A DNA stretch of 64,000 bases from Microbispora bryophytorum (GCF_006874465.1 NZ_VIRL01000017.1:1-64000); one strand, 5' to 3'. Counted from the first letter of the stretch, positions 17,933 through 27,220 are shown. The notes: generated by a model from the letters alone, not told the origin. Numbers and translations: made by a program.

Positions 17933-20164
17933 ATGAGTTTATCGTATCACGGCAGCGTGCGCCCCATGGGCGTGCGCCGGCTCTCGGCGGTTGTCGTCGC
18001 CGGGGCCATGGCGATCGCGGCGGTGTCGCTCGCACCGCGTCCGGCGGCGGCGGACACCCCGTGGCTGGACGTCTCCGAGGACGGCTACGCGTCGTTCAGC
18101 GTGCCGGCGGCCTACGTTCAGGCCAACGCGGGCCAGGTGTCGCAGGTGGTCATCGAGGGGAACTTCGGTCCCTCCTTCGGTTGGGCGGAGTTCGGGTTGA
18201 CCCGCCGGGGCGACGTCTGGTCCGGAGTCCTCGGCCCGCTCAAACCGGGGCTGTACTCCTACCAGGTCACGGGCGACGACACCAAGAGTCTCAAGGATCC
18301 GACGAATGCCGCCGGCGTGGCGTCCACGCCCCTGCGGAGCACATTCCTCGTCGCGGGCGATTCGGCGCGTCTGCTGGCGGACGCGCCGGAGGGACAGGGC
18401 GGCAAGGTCGAGACCCTGACCTATGAGGTGAAGAAGCAGGAGCGGTCGGCGCTGGTGTGGACGCCGCCGGGCTACCAGGCCAAGGCTCCCGGTCCCAAGG
18501 GTCCGGGTCCCCAGGGCCCGGGTTCCGAGGGCCCGGGGCCGAAGGGTTATCCGGTGCTGTTCCTGCAGTCCGGCGACGACAGGAGCGCCACCGACTGGCT
18601 CGACCTCGGTCGTGCCAAGCAGATCCTCGACAACCTGTCGATCCAGGGCTCCGTGGAGCCGATGGTGGTCGTGATCAGCGATGGTGACGGGCCGGCCGGC
18701 GACAAGGATCTGAAGGACCTGCGCAAGGCGGTCGGGGACACCTACAACGTCCTGCGCGATCCGGCGCACCAGGCGATCGCCGGGGTGTCCGAGGGCGGGT
18801 CGCAGGCGCTGCGTGCCGCGCTGACCACGCCGGGGCAGTTCGCCTACGCCGGCTCGTTCTCCGGGCTTCTGGAGGAGAGCGCCGGCCGGGTGGACGCGAA
18901 GGCGATCAACCGCGATCTCAAGCTGGTGCGTCTGTACACCGGGAACGTGACCGACCCGGCGTACAACGCGACCAACCGCCTGACCAAGGCGCTCAAGCAG
19001 GCCGGTATCAGGTACGAGTTCGACGGGGTCAACCCCGACGGCGGGGCGAACTGGAACGCCTGGCAGGAGAACCTGATCGATTTCGTGCCGCGGCTGTTCC
19101 GCAACGTGTCGGATCACGGTCCGAGTGCCGGTCACGGGCCGCTGAAGGGCGAGTTCACCCCGCCGCCGGCGGGCACGACTCCGACGCCGTTCGTGTCCGA
19201 GGGCGGCTTCGTCACCTTCGAGACCACGACCGACTTCAAGGACGCCAAGCACGTCACCGTGTGGGCCAACGTGGCTCCCGGCGGAAGCTGGCTGCGCCTT
19301 CCGATGTCCCGTGACGGCGACCGGTGGCGGGTGACCGTGGGTCCGCTGGACCCGTGGTTCTACTACTACCGGGTGATCGTCGATCGGGTCGCGGTCAAGG
19401 ATGCCTCGAACCCGACGAAGGTGACCTCCGAGCCGACCTGGAGCACCTTCCTCGTCCCCGGTGAGAGGTCGCGTCTGCTCTCGGACGTTCCCGAGGGCAA
19501 GGGCGGAAAGGTCGAGAGCCTGACCTACCACAGCGATGTGGCCAACCAGGACCGGACCGCGCTGGTGTGGACCCCGCCCGGTTACGACCCCGATCGCGCG
19601 GAGCCGTATCCCGTCTTCTACCTCCAGCACGGCAGCGGTCAGAGCTACACGGACTGGGTGGAGATGGGCCGTGCCAAGCAGATCCTCGACCACCAGTTCC
19701 TCGACGGCGACCTGGTGCCGATGGTGGTCGTGATGGGCAACGGCAACGTGTCCAACTTCAACAAGGAGTTGCTGGACAACATCGTTCCGGCGGCCCGCGC
19801 TCACTACAACGTCTCCAGCGACCCGTCGCAGCAGGCCCTCGCGGGTCTTTCGATGGGCGGTGGACAGACGATCGGGGTGCTCAAGGCCTACCCGGGCCGG
19901 TTCGCCTACATCGCGGCGTTCTCGGCAGGGTTCGGCGGCGGCACCGGTGTCGACGTGGCGGCGATCAACAGCGGGACCAAGCTGTTCCGTGTGTACGTCG
20001 GCGACGTGACCGACTTCGTGTACCCGTCGTTCATGGCGGGACTGACCACGATGAACGACCTCGGAGTCCACTACGAGTTCGACGGGGTCACCCCTGGGCC
20101 GCACGGCTGGGACGTGTGGCAGAAGAACCTCATCGACCTGGCGCCGCGCCTGTTCAAGCGCTAG
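17933..20164 (+). CDS. Secreted tandem CE1/esterase-D-like protein with two E-set + esterase units
   Basis: A 743-residue secreted protein with a signal peptide ending near AAADT (about residue 40). It contains two consecutive copies of an early-set Ig-like domain plus an alpha/beta-hydrolase of the feruloyl/acetylxylan-esterase group. Copy 2 is complete: LQHGSG oxyanion loop, Ser640 in GLSMGG and His724 in PHGWDVW. Copy 1 keeps Ser286 (GVSEGG) but has LQSGDD instead of HGSG and Ala372 at the His position, so it is probably inactive and may bind substrate. Copy 1 also carries a Gly/Pro-rich insertion (about 188-205). The start is ATG 17933, with GGAG 8 nt upstream. The locus context implies side-chain removal from xylan or arabinan. 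Confidence 0.88.
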   Translation: MSLSYHGSVRPMGVRRLSAVVVAGAMAIAAVSLAPRPAAADTPWLDVSEDGYASFSVPAAYVQANAGQVSQVVIEGNFGPSFGWAEFGLTRRGDVWSGVLGPLKPGLYSYQVTGDDTKSLKDPTNAAGVASTPLRSTFLVAGDSARLLADAPEGQGGKVETLTYEVKKQERSALVWTPPGYQAKAPGPKGPGPQGPGSEGPGPKGYPVLFLQSGDDRSATDWLDLGRAKQILDNLSIQGSVEPMVVVISDGDGPAGDKDLKDLRKAVGDTYNVLRDPAHQAIAGVSEGGSQALRAALTTPGQFAYAGSFSGLLEESAGRVDAKAINRDLKLVRLYTGNVTDPAYNATNRLTKALKQAGIRYEFDGVNPDGGANWNAWQENLIDFVPRLFRNVSDHGPSAGHGPLKGEFTPPPAGTTPTPFVSEGGFVTFETTTDFKDAKHVTVWANVAPGGSWLRLPMSRDGDRWRVTVGPLDPWFYYYRVIVDRVAVKDASNPTKVTSEPTWSTFLVPGERSRLLSDVPEGKGGKVESLTYHSDVANQDRTALVWTPPGYDPDRAEPYPVFYLQHGSGQSYTDWVEMGRAKQILDHQFLDGDLVPMVVVMGNGNVSNFNKELLDNIVPAARAHYNVSSDPSQQALAGLSMGGGQTIGVLKAYPGRFAYIAAFSAGFGGGTGVDVAAINSGTKLFRVYVGDVTDFVYPSFMAGLTTMNDLGVHYEFDGVTPGPHGWDVWQKNLIDLAPRLFKR

Positions 20165-20182
20165 GTAAGCCCGTCGATGCGA

Positions 20183-20218
20183 CACCGCCGGGGCAAGGGC
20201 GTTCCTGCCCCGGCGGTG
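20183..20218. terminator. Terminator after the double esterase
   Basis: CACCGCCGGGGCA and TGCCCCGGCGGTG form a perfect 13-bp stem with a 10-nt loop, just after the esterase stop. Confidence 0.85.
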
Positions 20219-20250
20219 GCCGCACCATATCGGGGCCGGCACGAAGGACA

Positions 20251-20275
20251 GGGCGCGGATCAGCTCTCCGCGCCC
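20251..20275. promoter_or_regulatory. Second GC-rich hairpin in the ABC-importer leader
   Basis: GGGCGCGGA and TCCGCGCCC form a perfect 9-bp stem with a 7-nt loop, 73 bp upstream of the importer operon. It could be a second terminator or a leader structure. Confidence 0.4.
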
Positions 20276-20347
20276 CGTCCCGGCCGAGACATTCGGCCAC
20301 AGCGGCGGCGCATGACCCTTGTGCGCAGTGATCCCGGAGGGGAAATT

Positions 20348-21739
20348 ATGTCAATGAAGACGAAAAGACTGTTTGCCACCGCAGCCATGCTCGCCGCCGC
20401 GGGCGTGCTTGCCGCCTGCTCCCCCGATGCGGGTAGCCAAAGCAACGCGAGTGCGAGCAACGGCGGAAACGACACGACCGGAAACAAGGCGAGCAACTGC
20501 ACGAACACGATCACCAAGAAGGACCTGCCGGTTGTGACGTTCTGGGGCTGGTACCCCAACATGCAACTCGTCGTCGACAACTTCAACAAGCAGAACAACG
20601 AGGTACAGGTCTGCTGGACCAATGTCGGCCAGGGCGGTGACGAGTACGACAAGTTCCAGACCGCGATCTCGGCGGGCACCGGCGCGCCAGACGTCATCAT
20701 GATCGAGGCGGACCGGATCCCGACCTTCCAGATCCAGAAGGCGCTCGTCGACATCAAGAACTACGGCTTCGACGCGGTGAAGGCGAACTACAGCGACGGC
20801 GCGTGGAAGGACGTCTCGATCGGCGGTGCGGTCTACGGCGTGCCGGTCGACGGCGGCCCGATGGCGATGATCTACCGCAAGGACGTCTTCGACAAGTACA
20901 AGATCACGCCGCCGAAGACGTGGGCCGAGTACGAGCAGGCGGCGCAGAAGGTGAAGGACGCCGGGGGCCCGCTGTTCGGCGACCTGGGCGCGAACGTGCC
21001 GGCCGTCATGATGGCGCTGCAGATCCAGAAGGGCGCCACTCCGTACACCTACGACCCGGCGCAGCCCGAGTCGATCGGCATCGCGCTGAACGACCAGGCG
21101 TCCAAGGACGTGCTGGACTACTGGGGGAGCCTCGCCAAGAAGGGCCTGGTCGGGACGCAGGACCAGTTCACGCCGGAGTACATCTCCGGTGTCGTCAACG
21201 GTAAGTACGCGACGTACATCTCGGCGGCGTGGGCGCCCGGATACCTCACCGGCGCGGGCGTCGGCAAGGGCAAGGACACCGGCAAGTGGGCGGTGGCGCC
21301 GCTCCCGCAGTGGGATGCCGGCAATCCGGTGCAGGTGAACTGGGGCGGGTCGGCCTTCTCGGTGACGAGCCAGGCGAAGAACCCCGAACTGGCGGCGAAG
21401 GCGGCGTACGGCCTCTACGCCGACGACGAGTCGCTCAAGGACGGCTGGACCAACCAGATCATCTTCCCGCTGAACCTCAAGGCGCTCAACAGTCCCGAGT
21501 TCGTGGACCTGAAGGTGAACTTCTTCGACGGTCAGCAGGCGAACAAGGAGGTCTACGTCCCCGCGGCGAACGCCTACACGGGCATGACCTACAGCCCGTT
21601 CGGCCAGTACTACTTCGACTCCATGACGAAGCAGATCAGTGCGGTCATCGACGGCTCCGTCACCGGTGCGCAGGCGGCCGACCGCGTCCAGGAGGACGTG
21701 GCGAACTACGCCAAGGAGCAAGGCTTCACCGTCCAGTAG
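20348..21739 (+). CDS. Sugar ABC transporter substrate-binding lipoprotein
   Basis: This 463-residue lipoprotein has a signal peptide with lipobox VLAAC (Cys24), a Ser/Asn-rich tether, then a cluster-B solute-binding fold (VVTFWGWYPNMQLVVDNFN, GAPDVIMIEADRIP, YGVPVDGGPMAMIYRKDVFDKY, TWAEYEQAAQKV, VNWGGSAFSVTSQAKN). This is the CUT1 family, which binds oligosaccharides. ATG 20348 has GGAGGGGA 4 to 5 nt upstream. It is first in an operon with two permeases and a sugar-acid dehydratase. No ATPase gene is present, as is common where a shared MsiK-type ATPase serves several importers (family knowledge). The ligand is probably a xylo- or arabino-oligosaccharide (inferred). Confidence 0.94.
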   Translation: MSMKTKRLFATAAMLAAAGVLAACSPDAGSQSNASASNGGNDTTGNKASNCTNTITKKDLPVVTFWGWYPNMQLVVDNFNKQNNEVQVCWTNVGQGGDEYDKFQTAISAGTGAPDVIMIEADRIPTFQIQKALVDIKNYGFDAVKANYSDGAWKDVSIGGAVYGVPVDGGPMAMIYRKDVFDKYKITPPKTWAEYEQAAQKVKDAGGPLFGDLGANVPAVMMALQIQKGATPYTYDPAQPESIGIALNDQASKDVLDYWGSLAKKGLVGTQDQFTPEYISGVVNGKYATYISAAWAPGYLTGAGVGKGKDTGKWAVAPLPQWDAGNPVQVNWGGSAFSVTSQAKNPELAAKAAYGLYADDESLKDGWTNQIIFPLNLKALNSPEFVDLKVNFFDGQQANKEVYVPAANAYTGMTYSPFGQYYFDSMTKQISAVIDGSVTGAQAADRVQEDVANYAKEQGFTVQ

Positions 21740-21817
21740 GCATCACGGGTGGGCCACGCCGTCCTCGACCGGCCGGCCCACCCGCCCCTCCCCAGCATCG
21801 ACCCCTCGGAGCCCACA

Positions 21818-22759
21818 ATGACCCTGCTGATCGAGGAGAGTGCATCGAGCACTCAAGAGAAAGCGCACAAGGCCCGCGGAAAGGTGCGCCTCCGTGAGCA
21901 CCTGATGGGGTGGCTCTTCGTCGGGCCATTCGGGATCGTCTTCCTGGCGATGCTCATCGCGCCGCTCGGGTACGCGCTGTATCTCAGCCTCTGGCAGAAG
22001 AAGCTGATCGGCGGCACCAGTTTCGTCTTCCTCGGCAACTACGTGAAGGCGTTCACCGACCCGACCTTCCTCTCGGGGGTGTGGTTCGTCGTCCGCTTCT
22101 CCCTGGTCGCCATCCCGCTGCAGATCCTCATCGCGCTCGCGATGGCCCTCATCGTGGACGCCGTGACCTCGCTGTTCACCCGGTTCTCCCGCCTCATGGT
22201 CTTCCTCCCCTATGCCATTCCCACGGTCATCGGGGCGGTCATGTGGGGATTCCTGTACAGCAAGAGCTTCGGGCCGCTCACCGACATCTTCGGACTGTTC
22301 GGCGCCCCCGCGCCCGACTTCTTCAGCAAGAACCTGATCTTCTACGGCCTGATCAACGTGGTCACCTGGCAGTGGGCCGGTTACTACATGATCATTCTGT
22401 ACGCGGCGCTCCAGGGCATCGACCCGTCGCTCTACGAGGCCGCCCGCATGGACGGCGCCGGGAAATGGCAGATCGCGCTTCGGATCAAAATCCCGCTGAT
22501 CGCCCCCGCGCTGCTCCTGATCCTGGTCTTCTCGCTCATCGGCACCCTGCAGTTCTTCAACGAACCACAGATTCTGCGTTACCTGGCGGCCGGCACGATC
22601 GCACCGGGATTCACTCCCAACATGTACGCGTACCAGCAGGCGTTCGGGCTCGCGAACTTCAACTACGGGTCGGCGATCTCCTTCGCCCTCGGCGGGATCG
22701 TGTTCGTCTGCGTCTACGCCTTCCTGTTCTTCACCCGTAAGCGGAGGAGCTTCTTCTGA
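21818..22759 (+). CDS. Sugar ABC transporter permease (MalF type)
   Basis: A 313-residue membrane protein with about six helices. The EAA loop is clear (YEAARMDGAGKWQIALRIKIPLIAP), which couples to the ATPase. The start is ATG 21818, with GGAG 6 nt upstream; an in-frame ATG at 21749 would add an unlikely Pro-rich tail. The stop overlaps the next start by one base. Confidence 0.94.
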   Translation: MTLLIEESASSTQEKAHKARGKVRLREHLMGWLFVGPFGIVFLAMLIAPLGYALYLSLWQKKLIGGTSFVFLGNYVKAFTDPTFLSGVWFVVRFSLVAIPLQILIALAMALIVDAVTSLFTRFSRLMVFLPYAIPTVIGAVMWGFLYSKSFGPLTDIFGLFGAPAPDFFSKNLIFYGLINVVTWQWAGYYMIILYAALQGIDPSLYEAARMDGAGKWQIALRIKIPLIAPALLLILVFSLIGTLQFFNEPQILRYLAAGTIAPGFTPNMYAYQQAFGLANFNYGSAISFALGGIVFVCVYAFLFFTRKRRSFF

Positions 22760-23640
22760 TGACCGGCAGCTCCAGCGCCGGCGCACGCCGCCGTCCCCAG
22801 CGCCACCTCCCTTTGCAGATCTTCCTCGGCTTCCTGGTCGTGTATTTCCTGGTGCCGTTCTGGTGGGTCATCGTCAACAGCTCCAAGGACGCCCCCGGCC
22901 TGTTCGGCGGCAGCAACACCCTGTGGTTCGCCGACCAGGTCGACTACTTCGGCAACATCCAGCGACTGTTCACCTACGACGGCGGCATCTACGGCAGGTG
23001 GATCCTCAACTCCACGCTGTACGCGTTCGCGGGCGGGATCGGCGCCACGATCCTGGCCGTGATGGCCGGCTACGGATTCGCCAAATACCGGTTCGCCGGC
23101 AGGCGCTTCAGTTTCTCGATCCTGCTCGGCGCGTTGATGGTGCCCGCGACCGCCCTGGTGATCCCCACCTTCATGATGTTCTCCGGGCTCGGCCTGACGA
23201 ACACGATCTGGGCGGTGATCCTCCCGTCGCTGCTCAACCCGTTCGGCGTCTATCTGATGCACGTGTACGCGCGCGACGCGGTTCCCGACGAGATCCTGGA
23301 CGCGGCGCGGGTCGACGGCGCGGGTGAACTGCGGACGTTCCTCCAGGTCGCCTTCCCGCTGATGCGGCCGGCGGTGGTCACGGTGCTGCTCCTGTCCGCC
23401 GTGGCGTCCTGGAACAACTACTTCCTGCCGCTCGCCATGCTCTCCGACAACCGCCTTTTCCCCGTCACCGTCGGGCTCGGCCTCTGGCAGGGCATCGCCT
23501 CGGCGAACAACTCGGGTAGTACCTCCCTCTGGAGCCTCATCATCCTGGGCGCGCTCGTGTCGGTGATCCCGCTCGTCATCGCCTTCTTCACCCTCCAGCG
23601 GCACTGGCGCGGCGGACTGTCCGTCGGAGGTCTGAGATAG
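22759..23640 (+). CDS. Sugar ABC transporter permease (MalG type)
   Basis: A 293-residue second membrane subunit of the CUT1 importer with six helices. The EAA loop is LDAARVDGAGELRTFLQVAFPLMRPAVV. The ATG at 22759 overlaps the TGA of the first permease. It is followed 51 bp later by the IlvD/Edd dehydratase in what looks like the same transcript. Confidence 0.94.
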   Translation: MTGSSSAGARRRPQRHLPLQIFLGFLVVYFLVPFWWVIVNSSKDAPGLFGGSNTLWFADQVDYFGNIQRLFTYDGGIYGRWILNSTLYAFAGGIGATILAVMAGYGFAKYRFAGRRFSFSILLGALMVPATALVIPTFMMFSGLGLTNTIWAVILPSLLNPFGVYLMHVYARDAVPDEILDAARVDGAGELRTFLQVAFPLMRPAVVTVLLLSAVASWNNYFLPLAMLSDNRLFPVTVGLGLWQGIASANNSGSTSLWSLIILGALVSVIPLVIAFFTLQRHWRGGLSVGGLR

Positions 23641-23691
23641 TCGCGGCCGGTCGTTCAGCAGTCGATAGAAATGACAGGAAGAGGTGTGCCG

Positions 23692-25419
23692 ATGTCGATG
23701 AGTGATCGCCCCCTGCGCAGCCAGGAGTGGTTCGGGGCGGAGGGCCGTAACGGGTTCATCCATCGGTCGTGGATGCGCAACCAGGGGTTCGCGGACGACG
23801 TCTTCGACGGCCGGCCCGTGATCGGCATCGCCACGACATGGTCGGAGCTGACGCCGTGCAACGCCCACCTGCGCGACCTGGCCGAGTCGGTGAAGCGTGG
23901 CGTGTGGGAGAGCGGCGGCCTGCCGCTGGAGTTTCCGGCGATGAGCCTGGGGGAGCCGCTGATGCGGCCGACGACCATGCTCTACCGGAATCTGCTGGCG
24001 ATGGAGGCGGAGGAACTGATCCGGGCCAACCCGCTCGACGGGGTGGTGCTGCTGTCGGGTTGCGACAAGACCACACCCGGCCTGCTGATGGGCGCGGCCA
24101 GCGTCGACCTGCCGAGTCTCATGGTCACCGGTGGTCCGATGCTCAACGGCAAGTTCCGCGGCCGGGACATCGGGTCGGGCACCGACGTGTGGCGTTTCAC
24201 CGAGGAAATGCGGGCCGGCCGGATGACGGCGGCCGACTGCGCCGAGGCGGAAGTCTGCATGTCCCGCAGCCGGGGGCACTGTATGACCATGGGGACCGCC
24301 TCCACGATGGCCTGCGTGGCGGAGGCGCTGGGCGTGCAGCTGCCCGGGGCCGCCGCCATACCGGCCGTCGACTCCCGGCGGTACGCGCTCGCGCAGGCCG
24401 CCGGGCGCCGGATCGTGGCCATGGTCGAGGAGGACCAGCGGCTGTCCACCGTGCTCACCCGCGACGCCTTCGAGAACGCCATCCGGGTCAACGCCGCGAT
24501 CGGCGGCTCCACCAACGCCGTCGTGCACCTGCTCGCCATCGCCGGGCGCCTCGGCGTTCCCCTGTCGCTGGAGGACTTCGACACGCTCACCGCCGAGGTG
24601 CCCATGCTGGTCAACCTGATGCCCTCAGGCACGTACCTGATGGAGGACTTCGCGTACGCGGGCGGACTCCCGGCGGTGATGCAGGAGATCGCCTCCCTGC
24701 TGCACATGGACCATGTCACCGTCAGCGGAAAGAGCGTGGCCGACAACATCAGCGGCGTCCAGTGCTGGAACCGCGAGGTCATCGGCACCATGGAGAAGCC
24801 GTTCCAGGCCGCCGGCTCGGGAACCGTCGTGCTGCGGGGGTCGCTCGCGCCGTCCGGGGCCGTGCTGAAGGTCTCCGCCGCTTCGCCCCATCTGCTCCAG
24901 CACACCGGACCGGCGCTCGTGTTCGACCGGATCGAGGACTACGTCGCCGCGGCCGACGACCCGGACATGGACGTCACCGCCGACACGGTCATCGTGGTGC
25001 AGAACGCCGGACCACGCGGCTACCCGGGCTTCCCGGAGGTGGGCAACATGCCCATGCCGCGGCGGCTGCTCACCGAGGGGGTTACCGACATGGTCCGGAT
25101 CTCCGACGCCCGCATGAGCGGCACGGGGTACGGCACCTGCGTCCTGCACGTGGCGCCGGAGGCGTCGGTGGGCGGCCCCCTCGCATTCGTGCGTACCGGC
25201 GATCTGGTCCGGGTCGACGTTCCGGCGCGGTCTTTGGACCTGCTGGTCGACGACGCGGAGCTCGAGCGCCGCCGCGCCGCCTGGAAGCCCCCGCAGCCGG
25301 CCGCCACCCGGGGCTGGGCACGGCTGTACAGCGAGCACGTCCTGCAGGCCGACGAGGGCGCGGATCTGGACTTCCTCGTCGGCGGCAGCGGCAGCCCCCC
25401 GCCCCGCCACTCACACTGA
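23692..25419 (+). CDS. IlvD/Edd-family sugar-acid dehydratase (xylonate/arabonate type)
   Basis: A 575-residue cytoplasmic Fe-S dehydratase. Cluster and family motifs are LTPCNAHLRDLAESVK, LLSGCDKTTPGLLMGAASVDLP, RGHCMTMGTASTMACVAEALG, NAAIGGSTNAVVHL and DARMSGTGYGTCVLHVAPE. Length and motifs fit the pentonate dehydratase branch better than dihydroxyacid dehydratase (family knowledge). The start is ATG 23692 with AGGAAGAGG upstream. Cotranscription with a sugar importer and the FAH-type dehydratase nearby imply the route pentonate to 2-keto-3-deoxypentonate to 2-oxoglutarate semialdehyde. The pentose dehydrogenase and semialdehyde dehydrogenase are not in the window. Confidence 0.92.
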   Translation: MSMSDRPLRSQEWFGAEGRNGFIHRSWMRNQGFADDVFDGRPVIGIATTWSELTPCNAHLRDLAESVKRGVWESGGLPLEFPAMSLGEPLMRPTTMLYRNLLAMEAEELIRANPLDGVVLLSGCDKTTPGLLMGAASVDLPSLMVTGGPMLNGKFRGRDIGSGTDVWRFTEEMRAGRMTAADCAEAEVCMSRSRGHCMTMGTASTMACVAEALGVQLPGAAAIPAVDSRRYALAQAAGRRIVAMVEEDQRLSTVLTRDAFENAIRVNAAIGGSTNAVVHLLAIAGRLGVPLSLEDFDTLTAEVPMLVNLMPSGTYLMEDFAYAGGLPAVMQEIASLLHMDHVTVSGKSVADNISGVQCWNREVIGTMEKPFQAAGSGTVVLRGSLAPSGAVLKVSAASPHLLQHTGPALVFDRIEDYVAAADDPDMDVTADTVIVVQNAGPRGYPGFPEVGNMPMPRRLLTEGVTDMVRISDARMSGTGYGTCVLHVAPEASVGGPLAFVRTGDLVRVDVPARSLDLLVDDAELERRRAAWKPPQPAATRGWARLYSEHVLQADEGADLDFLVGGSGSPPPRHSH

Positions 25420-25432
25420 CCACTGGGGGAGC

Positions 25433-25484
25433 TGTCCCGGGTGGTGCGACGGTCACATCGGACCGGTCGTCACCGTCCGGGACA
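25433..25484. terminator. Terminator of the importer/dehydratase operon
   Basis: TGTCCCGG (25433-25440) pairs with CCGGGACA (25477-25484), with further pairing inside (GGTC/GACC segments). Confidence 0.65.
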
Positions 25485-25552
25485 CCTCCGTGTGTGCCTG
25501 GCGGCGACGACGTTGATCGCGGCCCACTCGGCCGGGTGGGACAGTGAGCACT

Positions 25553-25933
25553 ATGAACACCGTCCTTAATGTCATCTGGCTGATCTTCGCCGGCCTGTGG
25601 CTCGCATTAGGTTACGTCGCGGCGGGGATCATCTGCTGCGTCCTCATCGTCACCATCCCGTTCGGTATCGCGTCGTTCCGGATCGCGGGGTACGCGCTGT
25701 GGCCGTTCGGCCGTACCGTCGCCGACAAGCCGTCCGCCGGCGTGTGGTCGGTGCTCGGCAACGTCATCTGGCTGCTCGTCGCCGGGATCTGGCTGGCGAT
25801 CGGGCACGTCGTCACCGCGATCCCGCTGTTCATCTCGATCATTGGCATTCCGCTGGGGATCGCGAACCTCAAAATGATCCCGATCTCGCTGATGCCGCTG
25901 GGCAAGGACATCGTTCCCGTCGGCCGGGGATAA
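25553..25933 (+). CDS. YccF-domain inner membrane protein
   Basis: A 126-residue membrane protein made of two similar halves, each with NVIWL..GxWLAxG and an ITIPFGI or IIGIPLGIANLKM segment. This is the YccF repeat. YccF proteins are small membrane proteins of unknown function. The start ATG 25553 (MNTVLN) matches the family N-terminus; GTG 25544 is in frame upstream. It is transcribed alone. Confidence 0.88.
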   Translation: MNTVLNVIWLIFAGLWLALGYVAAGIICCVLIVTIPFGIASFRIAGYALWPFGRTVADKPSAGVWSVLGNVIWLLVAGIWLAIGHVVTAIPLFISIIGIPLGIANLKMIPISLMPLGKDIVPVGRG

Positions 25934-26141
25934 CTATTTGTGATGACAAGTGGGTCTTCTCGGGGATGAGCGCGTCCCGTGCCCGGAAGGACCGACCTGC
26001 CGAAGTTTCTTGTGAAGTACATGGACGCCGCGCCATCGGCGGTCCTCTGCGACGGAGCGGCTGCAGACCCTGCGTGGACGGAGTTCTGTCGGTGCCGTAG
26101 GGCATGCTGCCCCTGGTACCCCGACGACGCGAAGGACACCG

Positions 26142-27014
26142 TTGGCCCGCCTGCTCCGCCACCTCGACGACGAGCTCTACGTGCAATACGGCGCGCTCTG
26201 CATCTACGGCACTCCCGACGTCCCAGAATTACGTGACGAGGAGTCAGAGGCTCTCCACTACACCGCCGCCCTCCACCTGCAGGCATGGGACGCCGAACCG
26301 CCGGCCCCGGGGACCTCCTGGAGGCTGATCGAGCAGCGAAACTTCACGGCCGAGACGGGGGTGATCCAGATTGGCGTGGTGGAGGACAGCGGCCGTGAAT
26401 TCCTGATCGGCCCTCCTCTCTTCGAGTACGGCCTGACCGTGCACGTAGACGTCCCGGACGATGGCCGGTGGTTGTTCCGATTCTGGCCGATCCGCGATGT
26501 CTTCGACCCGCTCGTCCATATGAAGCCGAGGGAGCCGATCGGATCCACTTCACCGCTGGAACCCCGCCCGGTTCCCGTCCCCGTCACGACAGCCGGACAG
26601 TGGGCGGCCATGCGGCCGGACAAGTTCCGACGTTCGGAAGGCGGCGTGCGGTGGGTGGCCATGCCGCCGGGACTTCCCTGGGCGGATCCGGTCGCCGACG
26701 CGTTGAACCCCGATAATGCGCCCACCTTCCTGATCCCCTATCAGGAGCAGCATGTGCCTGACCTCCGCACCAAGGAGCCGGGCGGCACCTACCGGATGTG
26801 GCGCTGGGAGAGGCAGACCGCGGACGGTAATCCGGAGGACGGCAACCTTCTGACAGGCAGGATCGTGCACGTCCGTGACTCCCTCAGCCGCCGGGTCTTC
26901 GCCTCGGGCATCGTGACGATGCTCGGTATGGACGACGGGCGTTGCCTCGTCCGCGACGCCGAACCTCATGAGGCCGCCCGGGTGCTCTGCTCCGAGGAGA
27001 CCTGGCCGGACTGA
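26142..27014 (+). CDS. Hypothetical protein
   Basis: A 290-residue protein I do not recognise. It has no signal peptide or membrane segment, is rich in Trp and Pro, and ends in an acidic tail. Codon use (GC-rich third positions) supports a real gene. The start is TTG 26142 with GAAGGA about 6 nt upstream. The 208 bp before it show no other gene. It is the last gene before the first tRNA-Gly fragment, so it probably marks the chromosomal side of the island. Confidence 0.6.
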   Translation: MARLLRHLDDELYVQYGALCIYGTPDVPELRDEESEALHYTAALHLQAWDAEPPAPGTSWRLIEQRNFTAETGVIQIGVVEDSGREFLIGPPLFEYGLTVHVDVPDDGRWLFRFWPIRDVFDPLVHMKPREPIGSTSPLEPRPVPVPVTTAGQWAAMRPDKFRRSEGGVRWVAMPPGLPWADPVADALNPDNAPTFLIPYQEQHVPDLRTKEPGGTYRMWRWERQTADGNPEDGNLLTGRIVHVRDSLSRRVFASGIVTMLGMDDGRCLVRDAEPHEAARVLCSEETWPD

Positions 27015-27073
27015 CCTCACGGGTACGCGCGTCCGCGGCTACTCTCCGCTGAGCCCTTGCAGCAGGCTCAGAA

Positions 27074-27157
27074 AAAGATCAAGGCCCGAGTCGGGGCCAC
27101 TTTCCCGACCCGGGCCTTAGCAGTGAAGCGGGTGACGGGAATCGAACCCGCGCTGTC
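27074..27157 (-). repeat. tRNA-Gly 3' fragment A with terminator (distal att scar)
   Basis: Positions 27127-27157 match the 3' part of the intact tRNA-Gly (T arm and acceptor strand) exactly for 31 bp. The adjacent hairpin 27081-27118 is homologous to the terminator beside the intact tRNA (43209-43246). It is probably the displaced original 3' end of the tRNA and the left border of the island. Confidence 0.75.
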
Positions 27158-27220
27158 GGTGTCACAGCGTGCTCGTAATGGACTTGACGTCCTCACGTCC
27201 ACTCCCGCCATGATCATCAG

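Noticed and set aside
17939-20242. A 767-codon open frame on the minus strand
   Set aside because: Shadow of the double esterase; low-complexity translation, no motif.
25553-25933. Holin or phage lysis protein
   Set aside because: Two hydrophobic segments at first suggested a holin, but the duplicated IIGIPLGIAN pattern is that of YccF.
27127-27190. A second complete tRNA gene at copy A
   Set aside because: Only the T arm and acceptor 3' strand match. No anticodon arm, D arm or acceptor 5' strand can be built upstream.
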